64,000 nucleotides of DNA, taken from contig NZ_CP123584.1 in assembly GCF_045277565.1 (NCBI RefSeq), positions 2,418,001 through 2,482,000 on the forward strand, written 5' to 3'. Below are positions 41,164-50,684 of this stretch, one piece after another; position 1 is the stretch's first letter; every line of letters starts with the position of its first letter. The stretch comes from Aliisedimentitalea scapharcae (lineage in GTDB: Bacteria > Pseudomonadota > Alphaproteobacteria > Rhodobacterales > Rhodobacteraceae). Both the position numbers and the translations under genes were made by a program. The notes below the pieces were generated by a model. The model was not told the DNA's origin. It did no database searches and worked only from the letters and a program-made list of their open reading frames with translations.

Positions 41164-42176
41164 GTGGGCGAAAGTTCATGCGCGCGGCCGTCGGGGTCGC
41201 TGTGTCTGGCCTGTTCTTCTGGCTGATCCTGAAGACGATCCCCCTGTCAGATCTGCTCGTTGCGGTGCGCGCTGCCGATGTCGGTTGGATCCTGATCAGT
41301 TTGGCTTTTTTCATCTTGGGCTATGCCTGCCGGATCTGGCGTTGGCGTCTGATGCTGGCCTCTTATAATCCGGAACTCGGCTGGGGGCGCTGTTCGGTGC
41401 CGTTCATGGCCTCGATTGCCGCCAACAATGTGCTGCCATTTCGTGCCGGTGACGCATTGCGCGCCGTCGCCTTTTCCGGGTGGCTTGGTGTGCCGACGGC
41501 CCGGGTTCTTGCGACGCTTTTGGCGGAACGGTTGATGGATCTTTTGTCGCTGCTCTTGGCGCTCGCGTTGACATTGACAGTCTTCAGCTTTGACGGCGGC
41601 AAACTCGATGCTCTTTTTGGGTGGAGCGCGTCCTTTTTTGTCCTGGTCACGGTTGCCGTGGCTCTGGTTCTTGTTTTTCCGGGTATTCTGCATCCTGTGG
41701 TCCGCTGGCTCGTCTCCAGATTATCCGGGCGTGCTCCGGCATTGGCGGCCAAGCTGGATGCGCAGGTCAATCACCTGTTCGAAACACTTAAAACGCTGGC
41801 CCAGCGGTCGCGCATGGTTGTCTTGTTGGCCTGGTCCTTTTTAGCCTGGAGCTTTGAGGCTTGTGTCTTTTATGCGGTTGCACGCGCGCTGCCTGACATC
41901 ACGACACCGGCGGCGGCATGGTTTGCGATGCCGGTTGGAACATTGTCGACCTTGTTGCCATCAACACCGGGGTATATCGGGACGTTCCACTATTTTGTGA
42001 TGGAGGCCGCCAGGTCGCTGGACAACCCGGAAATCGCAGCCGCCGCTTTTGCCGTTCTCGCACATCTCGCGCTTTATGTTCCCGCTACGTTGTGGGGGGG
42101 GCTCAGCTTTGGATACTGGGTTCTCACACGCGCCAATACCGGGCCCGCTTCCTCCGAAAAGGTCAGATCTCGATGA
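41160..42176 (+). CDS. Lysylphosphatidylglycerol synthase TM-region/UPF0104 membrane protein
   Basis: 338 residues, about eight hydrophobic segments. YACRIWRWRLML, PFMASIAANNVLPFRAGDALRAV and ARVLATLLAERLMDLLSL are the UPF0104/AglD-type signature; the charged ends WG and PSTPGYIGTFHYF agree. The start is GTG overlapping the preceding TGA. Proteins of this family next to polyprenyl-sugar transferases are thought to flip or transfer lipid-linked sugars; that role is inferred from the neighbours. Confidence 0.82.
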   Translation: MSGRKFMRAAVGVAVSGLFFWLILKTIPLSDLLVAVRAADVGWILISLAFFILGYACRIWRWRLMLASYNPELGWGRCSVPFMASIAANNVLPFRAGDALRAVAFSGWLGVPTARVLATLLAERLMDLLSLLLALALTLTVFSFDGGKLDALFGWSASFFVLVTVAVALVLVFPGILHPVVRWLVSRLSGRAPALAAKLDAQVNHLFETLKTLAQRSRMVVLLAWSFLAWSFEACVFYAVARALPDITTPAAAWFAMPVGTLSTLLPSTPGYIGTFHYFVMEAARSLDNPEIAAAAFAVLAHLALYVPATLWGGLSFGYWVLTRANTGPASSEKVRSR

Positions 42177-43516
42177 GACACCCAAATGGGGGCACGCCCC
42201 GACCCAGCACAACAATTGTCGGCGGCGGATTTGCCGGATTGTCCTGCGCCTATGACCTGGCCCGCCAGGGACATGACGTTGTCGTTTTGGAAGCGGACCA
42301 GACGGTTGGCGGGCTCGCGGGTGCCTTTGACACCAAAGGTGAGCGCCTGGATCGGTTTTATCATCATTGGTTCACCAACGATCTCGAAGTGATGACGCTG
42401 ATCGACGAATTGGGACTGAGCGATCAGGTCATGACCAATCCAACCAATACCGGGGTTTTTTACGCGAATAAGATCTTCAAACTGTCCAACCCCATGGATT
42501 TGCTAAGGTTCACCGCCCTGCCCTTTCTGGACCGCATTCGGTTGGGTCTTTTGACGCTCAGGGCGCGCCGGGTAGAGGATTGGAGGGCATTGGAAGATGA
42601 AACAGCCGCAGACTGGCTGCGCAGACTGGGCGGGGATACCGTCTTTGATGTCGTCTGGAAGCCCCTGTTGGCCGGAAAATTCGGACCCTATGCCGAAACC
42701 GTGTCTGCCGTGTGGTTCTGGAACAAACTAAAACTGCGCGGCGGAAGCCGGGGCAAAGGGGGCGAAGAGCGGCTCGCCTATTTGAAGGGAAGTTTTTCAC
42801 GCCTGGCCGAAGCAACCGCACAGGGCATCGTTCAGGCGGGCGGCACGGTGCGCACCGGATCGCCAGTAGAGCGGATCGAGCACATGGAACATGACCGTTG
42901 GAGGTGCTCTGGTCCCTGGGGAGATATGGAAAGCGACAATGTTGTTGTCACCACGGCGTTGCCGCTCATCGCCGATATGGTGCAGGACTGGGCCACGCCT
43001 GAATACCAACAGCAGTTGCGCGGCATAGACTACCTCGCAAATATTTGCCTTGTTCTTCGGCTCGACCGATCGCTTTCATCAACCTATTGGCTGAACGTGA
43101 ACGACATGTCGTTTCCCTATGTTGGTGTCATTGAACACACGAATTTTGAAAGCGCCGATTCCTATGGCGGTGAACATATTGTCTATCTGTCGAAATACCT
43201 GCCGCACACAGATGCGCTGTATATGATGGAAGACAATGAGGTGATGGAGTTTTCAATTCCCCACCTGCAACGCATGTTCCCCGAATTCGACCGCGAATGG
43301 GTCCGCGATTTTCACGTCTGGCGGGCCCGCTGGTCACAGCCGGTTGTCGGCAAACATTATTCGCGTCTCATCCCGGACACAGACGGGCCTCGTCGGGGGT
43401 TGCACATCTGTTCCATGGCGCAGATCTATCCCGAAGACCGCGGCACCAATTACGCCATCCGAGAAGGTCGCAGGATGGCGGCAAAAATCCTGGACGTTGC
43501 CCATGCGCGAACCTGA
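42173..43516 (+). CDS. FAD-dependent amine oxidase-fold protein
   Basis: 447 residues. The N-terminal TTIVGGGFAGLSCAYDLARQGHDVVVLEAD is the FAD-binding Rossmann motif with a GGLAGAF segment after it, as in protoporphyrinogen oxidase and UDP-galactopyranose mutase-like proteins. A long middle region binds substrate; RGLHICSMAQIYPEDRGTNYAIREGRRMA is the C-terminal FAD motif. The ATG at 42173 overlaps the previous stop (ATGA). In glycan cassettes this family may modify a sugar; the reaction is not known. Confidence 0.85.
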   Translation: MRHPNGGTPRPSTTIVGGGFAGLSCAYDLARQGHDVVVLEADQTVGGLAGAFDTKGERLDRFYHHWFTNDLEVMTLIDELGLSDQVMTNPTNTGVFYANKIFKLSNPMDLLRFTALPFLDRIRLGLLTLRARRVEDWRALEDETAADWLRRLGGDTVFDVVWKPLLAGKFGPYAETVSAVWFWNKLKLRGGSRGKGGEERLAYLKGSFSRLAEATAQGIVQAGGTVRTGSPVERIEHMEHDRWRCSGPWGDMESDNVVVTTALPLIADMVQDWATPEYQQQLRGIDYLANICLVLRLDRSLSSTYWLNVNDMSFPYVGVIEHTNFESADSYGGEHIVYLSKYLPHTDALYMMEDNEVMEFSIPHLQRMFPEFDREWVRDFHVWRARWSQPVVGKHYSRLIPDTDGPRRGLHICSMAQIYPEDRGTNYAIREGRRMAAKILDVAHART

Positions 43517-45371
43517 TGTCATCCTGCGGTGGCTGCCGGTTGTGTACGGTTTTGCAGCGCTGGGCGCGTTGATCGCCATTGCCGGCATCGGGATATGGCA
43601 TACACCATTGGCACCGCTGGCCAATCACGGCGAATCTGCCGCGTTGCTCAGATCCCTACTGGCGCTGCCCATGCCGCTTGTATTTGCCATATGGGCCGGT
43701 TGCGATTGGCGCAGCAAACCATTTTGGATTGTCGCGCTTGTGGCGGGCAGCGCCATCGTTCTCAACGCCCCTTTGATCATTACAATGTTGTTGGCTTTGG
43801 CGATTGTTCTGGCGTTGGCAACGCTGGGCGTGCCGCTCGGCTCTGTGCCCCCTTCGTCGATTTCGTCCGCTTCCACGGTATCACCAGGGACACAGCTGGG
43901 CTGGGCCATCGGGCTGATCGCTCTGAGCGCCGCTTTGCGCCTGTCGGTGCTCGACGAGCCATTCGAACGCGACCTGATGGTCTATGCCATGGTCGCGCGG
44001 AGCTGGCTTGAAGGTCTTGACCTTTATGCCCAAGCTTGGGACCACAAACCCCCGGCGATCTACGTGGTTTATGCCGGGGCAATCGGCCTGCTGGGCCAAG
44101 GACCGCTTGCCATATGGGCGTTGGGGCTCATCGCGTTTGGGTGCACGCTTGTTGGAGTGAAATTGGCTGCCGACCGGCTGGCGGGGCCACGGGCCGGTTT
44201 GGCTGCCATGGCGGTCTGGTCTGTGTGCGGCAACGACGTATTGTTGCAGGCCAACCAACCCAATGTCGAAGTCTTCATGAATGCATGCCTCGTCTGGGCG
44301 CTTGTGCTTTTGCTGCCGACAGCAAAAAATCCAAATCGACCGCACAATGTTCTGGCGGCCGGGCTCATGTTTTTTCTGGCATCCGTGTTCAAACAGATTG
44401 CCGTCTTTCCGGCGGTTCTGGCCGCGGTGTGGCTGTTCTGGACAGGGATGACATCCGGGCCGGAAAAATCGGGCACCAAGGCAACGGCTGCCCTGAAATC
44501 CGTCGCTGTTCTGGCGATCCCCGGATTAATCGGGTGGGCTGTCATTTTTGTGGCTTTTTCTGCGGCTGGAACCTTTGATTCCTTTTTCTACGCTGCCTTC
44601 AGCTTTAACCAATCCTATTCCGGTTCCATTTTTGGCAACCTTGCCAGGGTTGTGTTTGCCGGCGTTGAACACCCCTATTATGTTGCCCTTTTCTTAACAT
44701 TGTTCTTTTTGCATTGGACGACGGAAAAGGGACCAAATCGAAGCCTGCTTCTCTTGCTGTACGTCGGGAGCGCCATCATGGTGGCGGCACCGGGCAAACT
44801 TTTCCCCCATTACTATCAGCTTTTATTGCCACTTCTGGCCATCAGCACAGGTGTTTTCCTGACCCGGCACCTGCCCGGTGCCTCGCTGGTCAAATCGGTT
44901 CTGATTGCCCTGGCACCCATTTGGATCAGTTTTGGATATTTCACCTCGCCCGAACGGCTGGCGCTGGTGAAATATGACGCCCAGGACCACGGCGGAGCAG
45001 CTGTTGAAAGCCGCGAGGTCGGGCATTGGTTGGCGCAAAACACGACACCGGAAACGCGGGTTCTGCATTGGGGTGCAGAACCGGGTGTGTATTTTTGGTC
45101 AGGTCGCCCAACCCCGTATCGCCACAGTTACAATTACCCTCTCTTCGCCGGACCCCGCGCGCAGACCATGCTCAAAGCATTCCAAACCGATATCGCCTGT
45201 CGGCCGCCAGACATTGTTGTCATCACAATCGACCCGACCCGAGCAGAAGACCCGATCCGGGATATGCTGGCACAGAGCTATTCCCCCATGCCAACGCCCC
45301 TGCGGCTTGCGTTCTTTGAGATCTGGAGTGGCGAGATGGATCTATCCGCATGTCCCCAACAGTCTGAATAG
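43503..45371 (+). CDS. Glycosyltransferase family 39/ArnT-like membrane protein
   Basis: 622 residues, with 10 or more hydrophobic segments. The ERDLMVYAMVARSWLEGLDLYAQAWDHKPP region holds the first-loop Asp/Glu residues typical of PMT/ArnT enzymes (ERD, DHKPP), and the C-terminal 150 residues form a soluble domain. It probably uses a polyprenyl-phosphate sugar made by the first gene to glycosylate a lipid or protein in the periplasm. The ATG at 43503 lies 14 bp inside the preceding gene. Confidence 0.85.
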   Translation: MREPDVILRWLPVVYGFAALGALIAIAGIGIWHTPLAPLANHGESAALLRSLLALPMPLVFAIWAGCDWRSKPFWIVALVAGSAIVLNAPLIITMLLALAIVLALATLGVPLGSVPPSSISSASTVSPGTQLGWAIGLIALSAALRLSVLDEPFERDLMVYAMVARSWLEGLDLYAQAWDHKPPAIYVVYAGAIGLLGQGPLAIWALGLIAFGCTLVGVKLAADRLAGPRAGLAAMAVWSVCGNDVLLQANQPNVEVFMNACLVWALVLLLPTAKNPNRPHNVLAAGLMFFLASVFKQIAVFPAVLAAVWLFWTGMTSGPEKSGTKATAALKSVAVLAIPGLIGWAVIFVAFSAAGTFDSFFYAAFSFNQSYSGSIFGNLARVVFAGVEHPYYVALFLTLFFLHWTTEKGPNRSLLLLLYVGSAIMVAAPGKLFPHYYQLLLPLLAISTGVFLTRHLPGASLVKSVLIALAPIWISFGYFTSPERLALVKYDAQDHGGAAVESREVGHWLAQNTTPETRVLHWGAEPGVYFWSGRPTPYRHSYNYPLFAGPRAQTMLKAFQTDIACRPPDIVVITIDPTRAEDPIRDMLAQSYSPMPTPLRLAFFEIWSGEMDLSACPQQSE

Positions 45372-45616
45372 ATCGGCCAGATTGATGGCCATATAGGTGC
45401 CAAGACCTAATCCAGTAGCTTTCTGTACAGATTTCGCTCTGGATCGTGTCCTGTGCCTTGGGCGGGCACCCAAAACTAGTCAACTGGATCACCGATGCAA
45501 GCTGCCCATGCTTTTCGTCAGGATAGACCACTAATGGCCTCTGGGTGAGGTACGTTCTCCAGGCGTCCGGGTCTCGCCACCAGGTGGAAAATCTCCGGCG
45601 GGATTCAGCTCATAAA
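45372..45616. other. Convergent intergenic region without a gene
   Basis: 245 bp between the GT39 and araC stop codons. No clear hairpin terminator, gene or repeat was seen. Confidence 0.4.
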
Positions 45617-46618
45617 TTATTGGACTTTAGCCTTAACTTTCCTTCTAAAATCGCTTGGAGATACGCCAGCCTGCGACTTGAAGAAGCGCGTAAAATGGGA
45701 TTGGTCGGCGTATCCCAAGGATCGCCCGATCATACCTATCGTCTGTTGATTGTCGCTCAATGCGGCCTTTGCCAATTCAATCCGCAACTTCTTTAACTCT
45801 CGTGCGGCGGTGGTGTTTTGCATGCGCAGGGCCGCCTCCATCCGTTTTTTGTCCAGCCCCAGCTTTTGGGCGACGTCTTCTGCGCTGAGTTCCCTGTTCA
45901 TCAGTAACGGACGGGCTGCGCTGCGCAGGGCCGCGACGATGGACAAATCCGGGTCTTTGGTCGACCCATTTTCATAGCCAATTGCCGTTTTGAGCCCGAG
46001 AGCGGCATGCAACCAAGCTGGAGGAAACTTGATTTCCAATCCGGTACCGTCGGTCTTTATCAACCTGATGCCCATGTGCCCGCGCGGCACAGCCTGTGGA
46101 AACGGAGTGTAGACCCGCACTTTCGCCGGATCCCATGCGTCACTCGTCGCGCCTTGGATGAGCCGCAGATACAATGCTGCGCCAAACCCTTCGATCTGAA
46201 GGGGTTGGTTTTGGGTTTTGACCAGCCGAGTCACCGAATAAGTCGCACAGTCCGCTTCGATGGTCAGCGCATGCCTGACCGAACTGGACTCTCGCGGGAC
46301 TTGCATCATTAGGCTGCACAGGAATTCGCCCACGGTCCGTGAATTGCGACCGGCCTCGGCAATGGGCGGCCAATTGGCAAAATCAAACTGTTCTGCAACG
46401 TGGCAGCCGAAATAGGGATCGCCCACCAGAACCGCCAGGTCATTGACCAAACCATAAACGACTTCTGCATGGACCGCCATTTTGGGGTCGCGCAGCATGT
46501 CCTTGCTGAGCCCCAAACTTTCGAACGCCGGGCGAACATCCACGTGCTGGTTTTCGGCATGTTGAACAAAGGGCATAACCAGCGCTAGGCGGATAAATCC
46601 GTCGGTTGAAAGGGGCAT
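45617..46618 (-). CDS. AraC family transcriptional regulator (arabinose-binding-domain type)
   Basis: 333 residues. An N-terminal ligand domain of the Arabinose_bd/OruR type (about 15-205) precedes a C-terminal pair of HTH motifs: DVAQKLGLDKKRMEAALRMQ-like and TIGMIGRSLGYADQSHFTRFFKSQAGVSPSDFRR. The ATG at 46618 follows AAGG and is preferred to an upstream GTG. Divergent from the amidohydrolase operon with about 160 bp between starts, so it most likely controls it. Confidence 0.87.
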   Translation of the reverse strand: MPLSTDGFIRLALVMPFVQHAENQHVDVRPAFESLGLSKDMLRDPKMAVHAEVVYGLVNDLAVLVGDPYFGCHVAEQFDFANWPPIAEAGRNSRTVGEFLCSLMMQVPRESSSVRHALTIEADCATYSVTRLVKTQNQPLQIEGFGAALYLRLIQGATSDAWDPAKVRVYTPFPQAVPRGHMGIRLIKTDGTGLEIKFPPAWLHAALGLKTAIGYENGSTKDPDLSIVAALRSAARPLLMNRELSAEDVAQKLGLDKKRMEAALRMQNTTAARELKKLRIELAKAALSDNQQTIGMIGRSLGYADQSHFTRFFKSQAGVSPSDFRRKVKAKVQ

Positions 46619-46779
46619 GACCAGACCTTGGTTGTTTCGACTCTCCACAGTATTGCAGATTCAGACCCAAGGTGTAGGCCAGTTTTGCCAAATATTCTTT
46701 TTATTGCATTCGAAAGTGGCCAACATGTGGTTCAGAGCTGGGGTAAACTTCCTGCATTAAGATCAACTTGGAGGTTAAC
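46619..46779. promoter_or_regulatory. Divergent control region between araC and the amidohydrolase operon
   Basis: 161 bp that must hold both promoters and the AraC-type operator. Short AT-rich elements (TATTCTTTTTATTGC around 46690-46705) could be promoter boxes. TTGGAGGTTAAC immediately before 46780 is a strong ribosome-binding site. No clear direct repeat operator can be picked by eye. Confidence 0.4.
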
Positions 46780-48180
46780 ATGATTCGCAGATTCGCCAAT
46801 TTCACCTGCGCAGTGGCGCTGTCATTCACCGCCATAGCGGCGCAGGCCGAAGATGCCCCCAGGCAAGTGCTGTTCACCAACGTCAACATTTTTAATGGCG
46901 TCGACGGCGAGCTGATGGAGAACGGTTCGGTTCTGGTCGAAGGTAACCTGATCAAGACTGTGTCCGCCGATCCGATCGAGGCGCCAGACGCGTTTACCGT
47001 CGATGGTGAGGGCCGCACCCTAATGCCCGGGTTGATCGATATGCATTCGCATCTGTGTCTGCGCGATGGCATTCCCTGGGCTCGGACCGACTATGATCAG
47101 ATGCTTGCGGGTGCCTACACGGCCCATGTCTTGCTCGAATATCTGGATCAGGGGTTCACCACAGCGCGAGACACGGGGTGCAACATACTGGGGGTCGCCA
47201 AAGGTGTGAACAAAGGCGTTATTCCCGGGCCGCGTCTTTTCCCCAGCGGCGGTGTCTTAAGCCAGACCGGCGGGCACGGCGACATCGGGTTTTTTAATGA
47301 CCGACCGGGCGATATGGACGATCTCGAACGGCACGGCTGGGGTTATATCGTCGATGGGGTGACCGAGGCCCGGCGCTCTGCCCGGCATAATTTCCGTGGC
47401 GGTGCCACGCAGATCAAGGTGATGGCCGGTGGCGGCGTCGCCAGTGAATTTGATCCGCTTCACATGACGCAGATGTCCGTCGAAGAGATGGAGGCCATTG
47501 TCGAAGTTGCCAAAGACTATGGAAGCTATGTTACGGTGCATGCCTATCACGACCGGTCCGTCAACCGGGCCATCGATGCCGGTGTTCGAACCATCGAACA
47601 CAATTTTCTTGTTTCCGAAGAAACGATTATCCGGATGAAGGATGAGGGCGTTGCCCTTTCGGTTCAGGCGGTGATGTCGCTCCAGGCGTTTGGCAATCCC
47701 GAGGAAATCACCTTCTTTAGTGCGGACCAAAAGGCCAAGGCATCCCAGGTAAATTCCGGTGCCCGTCAGATGATGGAATGGGCGGTCAAGCATGACCTGA
47801 TCATGGTGACTGGAGGCGACATGTTCGGCCCTGATGTTGGGCGCCAGGCCGACAACATCATCTGGTTCAACGATGAAATTGCCAAGAACCCTTACCTGTC
47901 GCTCAAAACGGCAACCGGCAACGCAGGCGAAGTTCTGACCTGGTCGGGAGGCATGAACCCCTACAAGGAAGGCACATTGGGAACGATTGCCGAAGGTGGC
48001 TATGCCGACATCATCTTGATCGACGGCAATCCTCTTGAGGATATCCATGCCCTGAAGCGCGGAAATGTAGATTTTGTCATGAAAGATGGACAGGTCTATA
48101 AAAACTGGCTGCCAGATGAGAATGCGCCACAGTTCATTCCGGCAGGCCCGGAACGCGACGCCTATTTCGGGAACCTCTAA
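46780..48180 (+). CDS. Secreted metal-dependent amidohydrolase
   Basis: 466 residues. A signal peptide (about 1-23, ending TAIAAQA) is followed by an imidazolonepropionase-like amidohydrolase barrel. The metal ligands are visible: MHSH after LMPGLID, the carboxylated Lys in TQIKVMAGGG, VTVHAYHD, TIEHNF, and VTGGDMFGP. This subfamily often splits Xaa-Pro or other dipeptide/acyl amide bonds; the substrate cannot be told. The ATG at 46780 has a GGAGG site. A paralogue follows 102 bp downstream. Confidence 0.87.
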   Translation: MIRRFANFTCAVALSFTAIAAQAEDAPRQVLFTNVNIFNGVDGELMENGSVLVEGNLIKTVSADPIEAPDAFTVDGEGRTLMPGLIDMHSHLCLRDGIPWARTDYDQMLAGAYTAHVLLEYLDQGFTTARDTGCNILGVAKGVNKGVIPGPRLFPSGGVLSQTGGHGDIGFFNDRPGDMDDLERHGWGYIVDGVTEARRSARHNFRGGATQIKVMAGGGVASEFDPLHMTQMSVEEMEAIVEVAKDYGSYVTVHAYHDRSVNRAIDAGVRTIEHNFLVSEETIIRMKDEGVALSVQAVMSLQAFGNPEEITFFSADQKAKASQVNSGARQMMEWAVKHDLIMVTGGDMFGPDVGRQADNIIWFNDEIAKNPYLSLKTATGNAGEVLTWSGGMNPYKEGTLGTIAEGGYADIILIDGNPLEDIHALKRGNVDFVMKDGQVYKNWLPDENAPQFIPAGPERDAYFGNL

Positions 48181-48194
48181 CGCTCGACTGTGGA

Positions 48195-48214
48195 CCGGCG
48201 GGATAACCCGCCGG
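48195..48214 (+). promoter_or_regulatory. Intergenic hairpin between the two amidohydrolase genes
   Basis: CCGGCGGG (48195-48202) and CCCGCCGG (48207-48214) form a perfect 8-bp stem with an ATAA loop, without a T run. It may stabilise or space the transcript. Confidence 0.55.
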
Positions 48215-48282
48215 GCTTCACGCGCGGGGCGGTTCATTTACCTCGGCCGCTCTGCGCCTATTTTTGATCCGGGACCATTCTC

Positions 48283-49605
48283 ATGAAAGCGTTCGTCAGC
48301 ACCATTGCTTCTGTTTTTCTGGCAACTTCGGCCCTGGCCGAGGACGTCAAACGCACCCTGTTCACCAATGTCCATGTCTGGGACGGAACCAGCGAAACGC
48401 GGCTTGAGAATGCCCAGGTTTTAGTGGAAGGCCGCCTGATCACCAAGGTTGCCGCCGATCCGATCCCCGCCGAAGATGCTAGGGTGATCGACGGGCAAGG
48501 CAGCACATTGATGCCCGGCTTGATCGATATGCATACCCACGTGATGTTCAAATACGGGGTCAATCCGTCCCGTCCCGACGTGGATCATGCCGCTGCCGGG
48601 GCGATGGCGCTGGAGACGCTGCAACTGTATCAGCGAATGGGGTATACCACGCTGCGCGATGTGGGAGGCAACAGCCTCGGCCTGGCCCGTGTGATCGCGC
48701 GCGGTTGGGTGGATGCGCCGCGGCTCTATTCCTCGGGCACACAGATCAGCGGCATTTCTGGCCACGCCGATCTGGGCACATTGAACGAGGCACCGGGCAC
48801 GGATGTGTTCGCCAAACGCGGCGACGGTTGGGGCATTGTCGGTGACGACGCGGTGCGGGCCGCTGTGCTGACCAACCTGCGGGGCGGGGCCACTCATATC
48901 AAGGTAATGCCGGGGGGTGGTGTGGCGTCGGATTTCGACCCGCTCGAAAGCACCTCGATGACCGAGGGCGAACTGCGCGCAGCCGTTGAAACAGCCGATG
49001 ATTACCTGACCTATGTCTGTGCCCATGCGTACAATGACAAGTCGATCAACCGGTTTCTGGATGCTGGCGGGCGCTGCATCGAACACGGCTTCCTGATTGA
49101 GGAGGACACGATCAAGCGCATGAAGGAGCTAGGCGCTGTAATGTCGCTTCAGGCCTATGCCGCCTATGAGGTGTTCAGCGACCCCGACAACATTCCCGGG
49201 TTCTCCGCTGAAAATGCCCGCAAAGGTCGGCAAGTCCATGAAGGAGCCGACAGGATGATGCGCTGGATCAAAGAGTATAAGATCGACGCCTTTGGGGGAT
49301 CCGATTTGTGGCCCGTAGACCAGCTGGCGGTGGTGCCACAGGATCTGGTGGTTCGCCAGCGCTGGTTTGATGATGTGGAAATTCTGCGGCAGAACACGTC
49401 GCATGCCGCGCGCTGGTTGGCAAAATCGGGGCCCAAAAACCCCTACAAGGATGGCCCGTTGGGCGTCATTGAACAGGGGGCGTATGCGGATCTGATAATC
49501 GTTCGGGGTGATCCCACTCAAGACGTGTCGATCCTGGTTGACTACGATGCCAACATTCCGCTGATCATGCGCGATGGGGTGATCAAAAAGAACACTTTGG
49601 ATTGA
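48283..49605 (+). CDS. Secreted metal-dependent amidohydrolase (paralogue)
   Basis: 440 residues, clearly related to the preceding gene. Signal peptide MKAFVSTIASVFLATSALA, then MHTH after LMPGLID, the Lys in THIKVMPGGG, VCAHAYND, CIEHGF and AFGGSDLWP for the metal and carboxylated-Lys site. The two proteins differ in loops around the barrel, so related but distinct substrates are likely. It overlaps nothing and precedes the metallophosphoesterase by 10 bp. Confidence 0.87.
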   Translation: MKAFVSTIASVFLATSALAEDVKRTLFTNVHVWDGTSETRLENAQVLVEGRLITKVAADPIPAEDARVIDGQGSTLMPGLIDMHTHVMFKYGVNPSRPDVDHAAAGAMALETLQLYQRMGYTTLRDVGGNSLGLARVIARGWVDAPRLYSSGTQISGISGHADLGTLNEAPGTDVFAKRGDGWGIVGDDAVRAAVLTNLRGGATHIKVMPGGGVASDFDPLESTSMTEGELRAAVETADDYLTYVCAHAYNDKSINRFLDAGGRCIEHGFLIEEDTIKRMKELGAVMSLQAYAAYEVFSDPDNIPGFSAENARKGRQVHEGADRMMRWIKEYKIDAFGGSDLWPVDQLAVVPQDLVVRQRWFDDVEILRQNTSHAARWLAKSGPKNPYKDGPLGVIEQGAYADLIIVRGDPTQDVSILVDYDANIPLIMRDGVIKKNTLD

Positions 49606-49615
49606 GGGCGTTTCG

Positions 49616-50608
49616 TTGAAGAGCCTACTTTTCGCTTCTACCCTCGCCGTGATGCTGCCCTCCCTTGGGGCCGCCGACGGCAGTGATCCCAAGCCATGGA
49701 CTCATCAAAACTTTGACGCCGATCCCGGCAAATTTACCTTTGCGATCCACGCCGATCTAACCGGCGGCGAAAGACCCGGAATTTTTGCAACGGCCATGGC
49801 GCAGCTCAACCTGTTGCGTCCCGATTTTGTCATCAGCGTCGGGGATTTGATTGAAGGCGGTGAAATCCAGCGAGACCAGTTCGAGGCAGAATGGGAGGCC
49901 TACGACAATCGGGTTCGCAGCTTCCCTGGGCCCATCTTTTATGTGGGCGGAAATCATGACCTTTCGACAGACCTGTCGCGCGAAGTCTGGGCAGAACGTT
50001 ATGGCCCTACTTATTATCATTTTCGCTACAAGAATGTGCTGTTTCTGGTTCTGGACACCGAAGACACGTCACCCGCCGACCGCGTTGAGATTGCCAAGGC
50101 ACGCGCAAAAGCCATCATGATCTATCAGTCAGACGGCCCTGAAGCCTTTGCACAAACCGAATATGCCAACCTCGCGCACCGCACCGCTGGAACAATTGGT
50201 GATGACCAAAGAAACTATTTTCTAGAGGCGATTGAACACAACACCGATGTGCGCTGGACATTTCTGTTCCTGCACAAACCCGCATGGCAACACCGCGTCA
50301 AAACGCCGTTTGCGTCCATCGAGGCCGCGCTCTCAGAACGTCCCTACACGGTGTTCAATGGCCACGTGCAGGCCTATGGCCACGAGGTGCGTAACGGGCG
50401 CGACTATGTTCAACTTGCCACCACAGGCGGCGAACAGTTTCCTGATCTGGGTCTGTCGGAAGACCACGTTACTTTGGTGACCATGACGAACACTGGCCCA
50501 AATATCGCCAACCTGATGCTGTCAGGTATCCGCGACAAAACCGGGGCAATCCCACGAGACGGTGGCGATCTGTGTTTTTCGGTTGAACGGTGCGGAGATG
50601 ATCAGTGA
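49616..50608 (+). CDS. Secreted metallophosphoesterase
   Basis: 330 residues. A signal peptide (about 1-20) precedes the calcineurin-like fold: IHADLTGG, SVGDLIEGG, VGGNHDLS, LFLHKPAWQH and FNGHVQAYGHEV cover the five metal/phosphate motifs; the first differs from the usual DxH order. The start codon is TTG. As part of the operon with amidohydrolases and a porin it probably dephosphorylates a periplasmic nutrient. Confidence 0.84.
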   Translation: MKSLLFASTLAVMLPSLGAADGSDPKPWTHQNFDADPGKFTFAIHADLTGGERPGIFATAMAQLNLLRPDFVISVGDLIEGGEIQRDQFEAEWEAYDNRVRSFPGPIFYVGGNHDLSTDLSREVWAERYGPTYYHFRYKNVLFLVLDTEDTSPADRVEIAKARAKAIMIYQSDGPEAFAQTEYANLAHRTAGTIGDDQRNYFLEAIEHNTDVRWTFLFLHKPAWQHRVKTPFASIEAALSERPYTVFNGHVQAYGHEVRNGRDYVQLATTGGEQFPDLGLSEDHVTLVTMTNTGPNIANLMLSGIRDKTGAIPRDGGDLCFSVERCGDDQ

Positions 50609-50684
50609 GGAAGCCTGCTCTGCACCAACAACAAGGAAACCGCTCACTATGTTGAACACCTCACTTTACGGAAAAGGACCAAAA

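Noticed and set aside
41918..42172. Upstream extension of the FAD protein frame
   Set aside because: It lies wholly inside the UPF0104 gene and precedes the Rossmann strand by more than 80 residues.
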